Positions 51,301-61,159 of a stretch of DNA of 64,000 nucleotides are shown piece by piece. The notes under the pieces are model-generated. The model saw nothing but the letters and a program-made list of their open reading frames with translations. It was not told the DNA's origin and made no database searches. The stretch is from Tubulanus polymorphus. Lineage: Eukaryota; Nemertea; Palaeonemertea; Tubulaniformes; Tubulanidae. The translations under genes and the position numbers were made by a program. Where the stretch lies: contig NC_134031.1 of assembly GCF_964204645.1 (NCBI RefSeq), positions 3,207,001 through 3,271,000 of the forward strand, read 5' to 3'. Numbering within the stretch: position 1 is the first letter of the stretch; every line of letters starts with the position of its first letter.

Positions 51301-52018
51301 CACAATAAGGGCGCGTTGACAATACGTTCACGGCGAGTCTCAACTCCACCGTCGTCAAAACACTGGTCATTTGAGAAAATTTTCATTCAAACACAGCTGA
51401 GCTTTGGTTTCACGGCGAAACAAGTCAGGTAATTTCGGTCTCGGTCTCCGGTGGCAATCTTGAATGATTACTTATTAACCGAGTCAGACCTCTTATCATT
51501 CTTATCATTAGAATAGCTTATCGATGTTTGAAGAATATTAATGATACGAGATTGCCCTGGTAACGAGCCGGTTGGTATATTCTCGGTCGACTGTAGATTG
51601 ACCGCGTTTCTTAATTTCCCTGTATAGTTGGAATTATGTCATTATGATTTCGTTGTCACTCTGTGGTAATACATTTTCCTGTAGGTTTCCAAGTTAACGT
51701 CTGATTCCACGAAAGAGCATATTCGGTAAATTGTGTTATTACCAATGATGACGCGAGCCGTCTTAGACTATGATTCTATAATGAGGCATTCATTTAGCGT
51801 TTAAAATAGGTTTCTCCGAACAAAGTTATTATTTGTTTTAATTGATTTAATGAGGCTCCAACCTCGAGTGAGTGTGGATACTGAACAAATGAAGGTTTCT
51901 CCGCAGCAGCTATTTGAGTTTTTTACACTTAAATACGCCATTTTCTCTAGTCAACACTGATTTCGACGCATATAATCATAGCAGGGCCATCTAACACAGC
52001 AAGGCAAAAGCCGTTATC

Positions 52019-52370
52019 GCTGTTCATCCTCCCCCGGCAGGGATTCGAACCCGATGGCATCGAGACTCGCCACGGTACGAAATCCTGCCACACTAGCCCG
52101 AGTGCGCAGCTACATGCACAGCTTAGCTATGATGTCATTATCAGCCAATCAGATGTATCCCCTTTAATTTTTGCCGGGTTTTTCCATTATAGTTCTTTCG
52201 TGAAATTTGCCTCGGCGATTATACAACGAGCAATCTGATTGGTGCCGCAAGTTTTCGTGTGGCAAAGCTGCGCGCCCGGTCTAGAGTGGCAGGGTTTCGT
52301 GCCGTGGCTGAGTCTAGCGATGCCATCAGGTTCGAATCAAGGGAGCCAAGGGAGGATGTCGCTACTTTGC
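52019..52370. repeat. Element R2 fold-back copy with inverted arms
   Basis: The left arm (52024-52165) and right arm (52218-52360) are imperfect reverse complements, each with GATTCGAACC or its complement, TGGCATCG, a CACGGYACGAAA block, a GCGCAGCT block and CAATCAGAT. It is a hairpin of roughly 140 bp arms with an internal region shared with the 14 kb copy, fitting a MITE or fold-back element. Confidence 0.65.
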
Positions 52371-52854
52371 AGCTATATTTCTCAAACATGTTAGTTTCAG
52401 CCCTTTTTCAGTGAACGCAACGCGTGAAAGTGATATTACGTCTAGTGAGCGTTCGCGAAAAAAGGCACGCCTCTCACGGGCCTCGGGGACTACGTAACAT
52501 TTCGATAATAATCGTTTCACTTTTGCAAATTGAATGATGATAACGCGTTTTGAATCGTATCAGGCGACTGTACGGTACCCGTCGGGGTTTGGTCTGCGTG
52601 TGTCAACTGCGGCGCGCGAGTTATCGAGTCAAATCAGCTTTCTGAAAACTAAATTACATTTCGCAACTATTAAAATGCTACTGACAACGTCAACGATCCA
52701 TTTCCGTCGCGCATTAAACGCATTAGCGTCCATCAACGCATTTTATCCGATTGAAAATGGATTAATTGTTTTCAATTTGAATTCGGTTTTTGTTCGTACT
52801 TCAGAGGAAATATGTATATGTGCATATCTTGTTTTCGTTTCCTTATAGACGACG

Positions 52855-53020
52855 AGGACTCCGTGCCACCAGCTATCCTGTTAAGATGACGTGCTTATCA
52901 ATAGGAGAAGTGCTCAGTGATAGGCGGGTTCGAGTTTAGTTGGTTTCTTGCAGATGGCCGTGGTCTCGTCATTAAGATTGAATGAGCAATCCGATAGGGT
53001 TACTCTCGGGAAACTGAGGT
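52855..53020 (+). repeat. Element R6, copy 2
   Basis: CTCCGTGCCACCAGCTATCC, then near 52977 TGAATGAGCAATCCGATAGG with GGTTACTCTCGGGAAAC, which resembles 42553-42593 (TGAATAATCCAATAGGGTTA). Confidence 0.4.
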
Positions 53021-54465
53021 GCGAACAGAACAAACAAACAAAATGCTCCACCAAAATTGAGTTCACCGTCACTTAACTTCCATCTACATTTCCAAGTCCC
53101 CGCATAAGGCATATGATCACAATTTATATTATAATTATTCTTATTCATAGTAGCTTGAAGATGCGTAAGGATAGGACCCCAAAATAGTACCTAGAATGAA
53201 AACGAGGTCCCCATAAGTGTTGCCATAGTTCTAAAAATATGATAGGTAGCATCCATAAGCAAGAATTCCCGTGGATTTACTATATGGAATATAGAAGATT
53301 TTGGAAAAGTGGTCTGAGCTCATAAAACATCTAGCAATTTTGGTTTATATGTATCTGGATTTTTATTCATCATTCATACAATTTGAGAACATATGGATCG
53401 ATTTCAATGGAATCCGAGAGAAACATACGGCATCGTTTTCTGCATGCACACCTTCATCGTAAATCCTCACTTGCCACAAGCGGATTCGTCGAATGTAGAG
53501 TTCATTAGTCTATCTTCGTTTGAGAGGAATGCCTACGAATGAGAGAAAAACTATGAAAGGTATCTTACCGTTTTGCTACTTTCAAGACTGATTTTGTATC
53601 AAAAAACCATTTAGACTCTCCGTCCCCTGCCTACTGGTTTGGATGATAAATCGAGTTGAAACGTTTGATAACTTTCAGACTTATTTTTCCGGGTTTTCTC
53701 TTATACCTCGCTTTATCAGTAGAGCTAATATTCGTATCTTTGAAAAAAAAATTGTGATTAAAAAAACTGTTCACATATCGCCGATAGTAAACTCGGCGTT
53801 AACGCCATCAGCTGTGATGAAGGTTTTCAGTCACGCTTTGTAAACACTATGCCGAACGCAACGCCAGATTCGGGCATATTTGCGATCGTGTTAAAATCGC
53901 AAATGAAAGTCCCGACACGCGAAAACTTTGAGAGTCCCCCAGGCACGACGTGCCGACCTGCCAACCTATTCAATTCATACCATCTATATTCGTCGTTTCT
54001 GAGAATATGAAAGATTAAGCGGGAATGCGGTAGTAAGGCTTGGATGATTTGCCAAGAATTTGCCGCGGCTGTTCAAGTCATCATCGTGCCACGAGTGAGA
54101 AGGTAGATTAGGCTAGAAAAATGAAACGTTGCTTCTCATAATCAGCCGGGTCATTTTGTAAACTGCGATGGTCTGTTATGGAGCTTGATCGTGATTTTAA
54201 AAAGAAGTAATGTACAGGGTAGCTAGGCGGCCGGTGGATTAACACTAAGCTCAGCACAAAGGAGAATTAAGGTATCATTTTTTAGTCTTAATTAGAGGTT
54301 ACTGTACAATCGAGGATATATTCCTTTAAATTCCTGCACCCAGTTCCACGGTCTTGAGTTCCAGGGGGATTTGACCGTGTCCAGCAGCTCTATCGAAAAT
54401 TGTCTTTGCCTATTTTCTCGAAACTATTTACCTGTATTGACACAGCTAGTTACCTTGTGCTCCAG

Positions 54466-54575
54466 GGCCCAGTTCCACAGTTGTGAATAAGAGTTAACTC
54501 TGAGTTAAGTTAGTTCATTTTCAATGAGTTAACTCAGAGTCAAATCTTAACTCAGAACTGTGGAGCTGGACCCAG
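54466..54575. repeat. MITE-like inverted repeat R5c, well preserved
   Basis: CCAGTTCCACAGTTGTGAAT at the left is mirrored by the reverse complement of TTCTGTGGAGC-type sequence at the right, with GAGTTAACTCTGAGTTAA and AATGAGTTAACTCAGAGTCA paired inside. It is nearly a perfect hairpin of about 105 bp. Confidence 0.65.
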
Positions 54576-54960
54576 GATTCATCCCCGCCTGCTCAGATGC
54601 GACTCTCCACGGCGTCAAATGAAAACCAACTCGTATCGACTCTAAATCTAGCAACTGTGGAAAGTGCGATTGAAGCTGTATCTTGCAATAGTTTCGTCGT
54701 AGATCAAATCCCAACCCGCTTCTTTTAAAAATCTTTAGAAATCCAGATAAAAGCGCAAAATCTTAGGATAAATGTGTAATGAACACGCTTTCGCGCTTTG
54801 AAAACGTTTTATCAAAATCAAAACCACACCTGTATATTAGGCATTTTTCTAGCCGTTTTCAATATCACGAGCGATGATAGACTGTTAGATTTCTGGTGAT
54901 TTAGCAATAAAACGTTTCTAATGGCTAGTACGAAATATATGCCAATAGATGGCAGGTTGG

Positions 54961-55050
54961 CATGCTTACCTGAGCAGAAGACGGCGTGTGGAACATTTGC
55001 AAGAATAATAACGAGCTATTGAAACAAAATAATCTGTGAAAAGTATGATT
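54961..55050 (-). CDS. Candidate exon ending at a strong donor
   Basis: On the minus strand, acceptor CTTTTCACAG is followed by an open frame through MFHTPSSAQ to CAG|GTAAGC near 54968. The donor is near-consensus. Short, without recognised partners. Confidence 0.2.
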
Positions 55051-55084
55051 ATGACTAATCGCGCACTTGACGACTTGAAGTTGA

Positions 55085-55185
55085 GAAATTGAAGGTTTAC
55101 TGAGGCTAAAACGTTTCGGCTGTTCCAACAGCCGTCATAATTTCACCTGATGATGTTGTTAGGAAACGATTTCAGTACAACTTTA
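55085..55185. repeat. Fragment with an AAACGTTT / CCTGATGATG signature
   Basis: CTAAAACGTTTCGGCTGTTC, then CACCTGATGATGTTGTTAGG and GAAACGA. Paired signatures of this kind recur at ends of dispersed invertebrate elements; a related one (GACGTTTCGG with GACAATCGTCAGG) ends R1 copy 7. Family not identified. Confidence 0.3.
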
Positions 55186-56977
55186 GTTCGTTAAACTTTT
55201 AGTCCTTCAAAAGATCTTAATGTATGCGTCATGTTCACCCAACCAACCCTATTATATCGATAGTCTAACTTCAATAAGAGCCATCTATATTCAACGTGTA
55301 TTTTTGACATTTCAAAAATGTCCTTTTTAAATTTCTAAGGGAATTCTAACCTCCTAACTCTTATCACTTTACGAATCCGGAGGCTAACCAAACTATCTAA
55401 CTAAGTTAGGTAGTTTGGTAAGTGGGGCAAGGACTTGTTTTTTCTTCAATTTCCAGTTCGTCGACACTGCAATGTCAGACATGTGTCGAATATATCGAAT
55501 ATTGCGTAGGCTTTGCCGCAGTTATTGACGGTCTAATGACAGTAATAGCTTTCGACTAATTTTCTTTCATGCTTTGATAAGCAGTAATTACTTTGATTAA
55601 TTGCGTAAAAAGACATGTTTTTTTGTTAGTCATATTTCAAGCGAATAATGTGAATATGTCTGTGCGTGATTTCAGTATCATGTCCTTGAGTTGCATTTGC
55701 CATTTACTACCAGCAATTCAATTTTTTTCATGCTTTTTTCCATGATACATATGTATACGTGTTTGATGTCGTCATTTTACCAACGGATCCATAAATAACG
55801 ATATATGTTACATAGTTGATTGAGTGAAATGTGACGACATCGATTCATTCGTTCCGACACATCACGTATATACGTTCGTAATAGACATATTTATATATAC
55901 TTTCTCGGTAGCGAGAATTTTCGAAAGCGCTCCAAGAATAGTTTTTATTCTCGTGTATAAAATGTTGTATAAATGGATTTATCGAACGAACATCGACAGC
56001 CTTCGCGTGGTGTCGTGAGGAGGGAGATTGGAAAGGGCGCCTGAGTTTATAATAACGGCGACACGTATATATTATTATCATACGCGTGCATTCAGTGTAC
56101 ATATATAAATGGGTGTGGTTGATAAGATAGCTCGTGTTTAACGATGTGAGTTCCCCGAAGGAGCTAACTCGGCATCGCGCGCCATTATATACAATACACG
56201 CGCAGAGAGGACGACCTTACGTAAATATTTCACATCCACCTGACAGAAATAGTATCAAACACCTCGAAATAGCCGTTTCTGGAGATAAACGATACTTTAT
56301 GATCAACTTAAATAAACGCCATAATTAACAATTTCTTATCGTCTGCGGAACGCACCCTATAGTTCACGTCGATGACCCTCTCATCACGATGTCCATCAAC
56401 TAGCATTTTCCAAGTATTCTTAATTTAGATTCAGACACCAAATTTAGCTACAAACGCTCAGCCAGGCGTCATCGACCTTCTATTAAGTATTCATTGTTAC
56501 AGTAGATTCGAGGTTTCATTTTCCCTCATTGGAGATTAATACGATTTTGTCATGGTTCTTACGGGTTTCCCAATTTCATTTTCCATAACTTTTCCATACT
56601 CGGATTATAAATTTGCCCATTCGAGGTAAATACATGCCAATTATCAATACCATCGACTAAGTTTGTTATTTTTTCACCAAGAATCTTAGTGTCTGATGTA
56701 CCACAGTTGGTTACACTAGGATCGTAGAGCGACGGAGATCACTGGTGGAGACAACCACTGCCAGTGCTGGGTGAAGTTATTTTTTGTGTAGTAAAAAGAC
56801 ATTCAAAGGCATGCAGACTAAAATTCGAAATAGAAGGGAAATTTTATTTTGAGACCATTTTCTGATTTTCCATCCATAGCCTTAGAGATAAAAAAACAAA
56901 ATTTCGATAGCCTTTCCAGGGTTGGAAGTTGCCTCCGAGCTTGGAGAATCTGAAATTCACATCGCTTTTTCTTTCAG

Positions 56978-57589
56978 AGGTCGCACGATGATGCCGCCGG
57001 AAAGGCGAAGGAAAATCCCGATCACCAACACGCAAAACCGCGATCAACCCAACGATATTTCGGGGCGCATCGACTTTTGCACATAAGCTGGTCGGACAGC
57101 GGCCACAAGCCGAAACACAAAACGATGAGCCACTTGAAACCGGAACGATCTCCCGGGGAAGTGCCGAAAAGCGCGCTGAAGCGCAATAACGCCGAGGCCA
57201 CCGATGCTTCGACTTCTTCGCGGTCGTCGAAACCCGTGTCGACCGATTGCAGTATTAGCGAGGATTTGGATAAAGTGAACCTCAGTAGTGGTACTACTCG
57301 AACTGGAATTTTATTATCTAGTCACAGCGAGGACCGGCTGAACTCGTACTCGAGTTTAGGGCGCGATAGCCCTACGCCGCATCGGGTGCACTTTTCCACG
57401 ACGCACTCGGGAAGCGACTCGGACGACGAGAAGCCGAGAACGAACTCGTCCTATAGCAAAAAGTCCGGCCGGTTACAGAAAATACTACGGCCGCTGCGCA
57501 GGAGCCACAGTGCCGGATGCACGAAGGACGTGCCTGCGCATGCGCTATTTCTACGTCACGAGATCGAGAAACGTAAACAGATCCACATT
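56978..57589 (+). CDS. 612-nt internal exon of a Ser-rich, disordered signalling-type protein
   Basis: A pyrimidine tract ending TTTCTTTCAG precedes a 204-codon open frame that closes at ATT|GTAAGT, phase 0 at both ends. Codon use is G/C-ending, like the cadherin and unlike flanking DNA. The product is Ser-, Lys- and Arg-rich and mostly disordered. It contains PHRVHF followed by an acidic run (exon residues 134-151), which fits an RVxF protein-phosphatase-1 docking motif, a basic patch ILRPLRRSHSAGC (169-181) with basophilic kinase sites, and a C-terminal stretch (DVPAHALFLRHEIEKRKQ) that looks structured. I do not recognise the family. It lies 1 kb from, and converges on, the MSANTD3-like gene. 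Upstream exons may lie at 29.7 and 34.7 kb; the downstream part may be the small exon at 57669 or lie beyond the window. Confidence 0.8.
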
Positions 57590-57668
57590 GTAAGTACAAG
57601 TTTAACAATCCTTCAATTTTATTTTCATGCATGTTATTTGTTTTTCCTTGAATCCTTTTAGCTTTCAG

Positions 57669-57803
57669 ATTGTCGTCCCGGTGTCGTCGTCGTCGTCAAA
57701 TTTTCTTCTTTTCCTGCAGCAGTATTTCGTATCCACAGATGTCAGTTTCAGTTTACGATTTAATCAACTTGCCATCCCTAGAAACTATGTATCTATCGTA
57801 TAA
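57669..57803 (+). CDS. Candidate terminal exon after the 57 kb exon
   Basis: After a 79-nt intron, a T-rich acceptor ending GCTTTCAG opens a 44-codon phase-0 frame ending in TAA. Joining it to the preceding exon keeps the reading frame. The peptide (IVVPVSSSSSNF then a hydrophobic stretch) is not recognisable, the intron is short for this locus, and I see no AATAAA nearby. It could instead be intron sequence. Confidence 0.3.
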   Translation: MVVPVSSSSSNFLLFLQQYFVSTDVSFSLRFNQLAIPRNYVSIV

Positions 57804-58065
57804 GACGCTAGGATTTACGTTCCCGTAGCCACAGAAAGGGAGGGAAGCTCGTCGAAGTGATAAATCTTCACCGGAAAGAAATGAAATGCCGACAGCCCAC
57901 CAGATGGCGTATATAACATTCGGGTTTACGTGGGCAAATATAATCTATTTTCTATCAACCTTAAATTGGGCTTGTTAGGCTTAGAAGCTACCAAAAAGAG
58001 ATGCAAGGTCGTCTGATGTGTTTACTGTTTGGTATTGCCCGGTTTCACAGACGAGTAACTAGGCT

Positions 58066-58120
58066 ACTAGCGAACCTGGCGGATTCCCATTTGCCAAAGT
58101 TGGATTCCTCGGAACCCTGC
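58066..58120 (+). repeat. Element R4, copy 5
   Basis: CTACTAGCGAACCTGGCGGA with a degenerate TTGCCAAAGTTGGATTCCTC follow-on. It lies between the 57 kb gene and the MSANTD3-like gene. Confidence 0.5.
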
Positions 58121-58184
58121 TGATCGATTGCCAAGTTTCCACTCTATGAATTTAGGCTTGTGTTAGAAATAATGTCGATTAAAT

Positions 58185-58190
58185 TTTATT
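58185..58190 (-). terminator. Possible poly(A) signal of the MSANTD3-like gene
   Basis: TTTATT on the plus strand reads AATAAA on the minus strand, about 430 nt beyond the TAA stop at 58622-58624. It is the first good hexamer I noticed downstream of the stop. Confidence 0.4.
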
Positions 58191-58621
58191 TACATTTGTG
58201 CACATATATATGTTCTTAAGGCATTTCACAGCGATCAATATTCGAAACGTGAAAACGAAAATAGTCTCGTCTGTTTTTCGATAATTGTCTCTTGTGATGT
58301 CACACAGGGAAAACTTTTCCCTCGCGGCCGGTTTTCAATGTTTGAAATATTAGATTCTAGCACAAATCATGAACGTAAAATTGCGAGCACTATTCTATCA
58401 ATCGTATTGATAAACATACGTGTATATATTACATACATTGATTCGAATTTTTACCATGAGCCGACGATAGTGCTTTATATTTAAGGCAATATGTCAACCG
58501 TAATAGATTCAATTGCTACTTGATCGGTGTTCCGGGTCCCAAACCCCGTTCTATTCAAGTAATTCGAATCATTCGAAATTAGTCACGAACTCGGCCTCGG
58601 TAAATATTACGATAACCCGTT

Positions 58622-60272
58622 TTACAGATCGACGATATCGTTGTCTGAATAACGCCTGCTGGTTAAATGCAACATTTTACTTTCGTGTTCGGCCTGGAGG
58701 TGGCGCAACTGCGCTTTCATCAGTGCCATTTTCGCCTCGTGTTCCTCGCGAGCGAATTGCATCCTCAACATCACCGCGTCCATCTCGACGCGGTGTTTTT
58801 CGTTCATGATCTCTATCCGTCTTTGGGTGATCTCGCGCGGGATCGCGGCGATCGCCGAAACATCCCGCGATCGCGGGTGATGGTGTCCATTTTCTGACGA
58901 GAATCGCCCTCCGTCGATACACGGAGCTCCGTCGGTATTGTAAAGACCTACTTTGGTATTTTGACCGGCGTCGTTTAACGATATCGCCGACTGCCCGACG
59001 CCCGATTTAGCGCTGTCATTATCAAACTCTTCGTCGGCATTTTCCTGTTCGCTCGACGCGTCCAGCGCGTGCTCGGGTGAACGTGGTTCCATATCCGTCA
59101 TTCGAGATTCGTCTAAATCGTATTCCATCTTGTCTTTGACCCCATTTGTCCAATCATTCGTTTCGATCCGTTCCAGTCCGTCGATCGGCTCTGAAAATAA
59201 AGAAGAGATATATAGTTCATTTCCATAGCTTTTCCAGGGCCTGGAAAAAATTTTGCAAAATTTTTCAAAACCTTCCAAAACCAGTAAGAACCCTGGTAGA
59301 AATCAGGTACACGACGTCACAGCGTGTCATATTGGCTGCCAAGTGCGAGTGGTTTTTGAAATAAAAGCCAAACTCGCATAAGATCCGATCCGATCGTCGT
59401 ACGCTCGGAAACATGTTTGTCTCGTATATCCCTGTTTCCCTGCGTCGAGTGTGTTTGGGCCTCATGGGGTGAATAGCTTAACTTAATTTTTTCAAGTGTG
59501 GATATTTGTTTTATCTCTAACCTGCTTTAATGTTCATGCAGTGTTGAAACGGGTTCGAATCCTCGGCCACATGAGGCAACAGTTTGACAGCTGAAGTGAC
59601 GGCCTCCACGTCCACTCCGATTTGCTTCCGTGATTTGACCAGGTCGGGGTCTCGGGCTTTCATGTTCTTCCAGCAAAGTCGAAGCTGTTTTACGTCGCGT
59701 TTACAGTAAACCCCGGGCTGCGCGTTAAATTCGGCTGTTAGTTGACTCCATTTCGCTTGTTTCTCATGTTGGGGCATCTGAAAAAAACAATATGCAATCT
59801 TGAAAAACAATGCAATTGTAATCCGAAAATTCATAAATGCAATATAAGATTTTTATGGTTTCTTTTTTTAAACTATTAACTTTGAATGAATTTCTAAATC
59901 GATTCGGATTATTCTAGATTATCTAAGAATACGTACCCCAACCGTAGCTATGGGGTCGACATCGTGTTTTATCACGAGGCTGTGCACAACCGACTTTTCA
60001 TGACTCGTGAAATTATTGTTCCGTATTTTGTGCGTCGAAAAGTGCCATATCCGTTGCGCTTCTATTGCTGAAATTAAGAAAAGTACAACGACCTGATAAT
60101 CATGGCTATAGATATATGCATTAATTAGTTACAATCATTATTTCATTCAATTCATAAATGAAACAAAAATGAGATAAAGAGACAAAATATTTCCAACGGT
60201 TTGACGAGTTTGTTCGTATAGTATATAATGAAAAAAAAACATGTTTATTTTGATAAACTCACCCTGGTTCAT
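58622..60272 (-). CDS. Myb/SANT-like DNA-binding protein, MSANTD3-like (4 exons, 321 aa)
   Basis: Coding exons on the minus strand: 60272-60263, 60067-59937, 59777-59522, 59190-58622. Junctions are GT-AG with matching phases and sum to 966 nt. An in-frame TGA lies just upstream of the ATG, which fixes the start. Residues 23-90 form a Myb/SANT-like domain: FTSHEK at the start of helix 1, W57 in helix 2, EFNAQPGV, then DVKQLRLCWKNMKAR (75-89) as the recognition helix. Residues 140-240 are acidic and disordered. Residues 250-303 are a charged predicted coiled coil (REITQRRIEIM to HLQAEHESK). Family knowledge: MSANTD3 and related proteins pair an N-terminal SANT-like domain with a C-terminal coiled coil; I infer a nuclear, DNA-binding role. 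IKAE (130-133) fits a SUMO-acceptor consensus. FSBP or NAIF1 relatives are alternatives. Confidence 0.88.
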
Positions 60273-60559
60273 TCTGGTTCCACTGTTATTGACAGACGAC
60301 AGCCTGGCTCAGTGATCTCCAGTCGTATGCCGTAATACATCGAGAGCGCCAGATCCGACCGGCGTTTCCATGACGATGACATTTAATGCGGATCAGCAGG
60401 GAGAATTTAATCCACAATCCTCTGCTATTTGCATTGTGCGTCGCGCCGGCTGTGGAGAGCGCGATTCGAAAGCTCTATTTAGCCGATAACAATTAAAACG
60501 ATCGACGTTACCCAACGTGGTTTTGAGCACGTCGCAATGAAGCTTAAGTTGCGCGCGTG

Positions 60560-60565
60560 TATATA
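60560..60565 (-). promoter_or_regulatory. Possible TATA element upstream of the MSANTD3-like gene
   Basis: TATATA lies about 290 nt upstream of the ATG at 60272. It would imply a long 5' UTR with several upstream ATGs. AT-rich motifs are common here, so this is weak. Confidence 0.2.
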
Positions 60566-60659
60566 ATAGGCTAATTTGTTTATTCCGTAAAATGTAGAAC
60601 TCAAGCGTGATTAAAAAGAACATTATTGAAAGTAGAGATGATAAAAGCCGTGCTGTACA

Positions 60660-61150
60660 TACACAAATTTCAAAGGTTAAAAGCGTAATTTATCTACAGG
60701 ATCGAAAATTTAATAGCTCGACGTTTCGGATTCTCCCGGAGACAATCGTCAGGCTTTAATTTTTATGATTTTCAATTTTCCATTTTTGTATCAATTCTCC
60801 ACGTCTGCGTGTGGCTAAAATGGGTTCTGTGTGAGTCGATGTGCATTGTGCACAACGTCATCAATATTAGCGTTTCAAAATAACAATTACAGTTGTGAGT
60901 CTCGGCATTAATTTTATAACGAAATATATTTCATAACTCTGATTTTCATTTTTGATCAACGTTGATATATGTTTTTGAGAGGATGTGCACTACGTCATCG
61001 ATATATCGAAGCTAGACTGGTTGCCGGTCAATCATGATATACCCAAATCCAAAATAACCTTATTGACCCTTAACATAATATGATATATGATGTTATTCAT
61101 TGTTGATGATAATAAGCAATGAGTTATTTTCAAGACATCAATAGTTTTCT
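60660..61150 (-). repeat. Element R1, copy 7 (longest, reverse orientation)
   Basis: Read on the minus strand, it contains the left part with TTGAAAATAACTCATTGC, the CCGGCAACCAGTCTAGC segment, both cores, and beyond them a further stretch with ATCCGAAACGTCGAGC. It is the most complete copy seen and the best seed for a consensus. Confidence 0.8.
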
Positions 61151-61159
61151 TGTTTATAT

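Larger units (their letters stand above)
53021..56977. other. Non-coding, possibly intron of the 57 kb gene
   Basis: Holds R5c and the minus candidate near 55.0 kb. A very good acceptor (TTCTTCAATTTCCAG, 55456) is followed by a short frame (SSTLQCQTCVEYIEYC) to a GTAGGC donor that does not fit phase 0 alone. Confidence 0.4.

Noticed and set aside
51105-52370. Cluster of tRNA genes
   Set aside because: The B-box motifs occur in inverted-repeat arms, and the sequences before them do not fold into cloverleafs.
52963-53020. Exon after TTTCTTGCAG
   Set aside because: The sequence matches another repeat copy near 42.55 kb and the donor is weak, so it is better explained as repeat R6.
58667-58922. 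Short frames on the plus strand and a second minus frame within the MSANTD3-like gene
   Set aside because: They overlap its coiled-coil exon in other frames; the spliced frame is supported by phase and family match.
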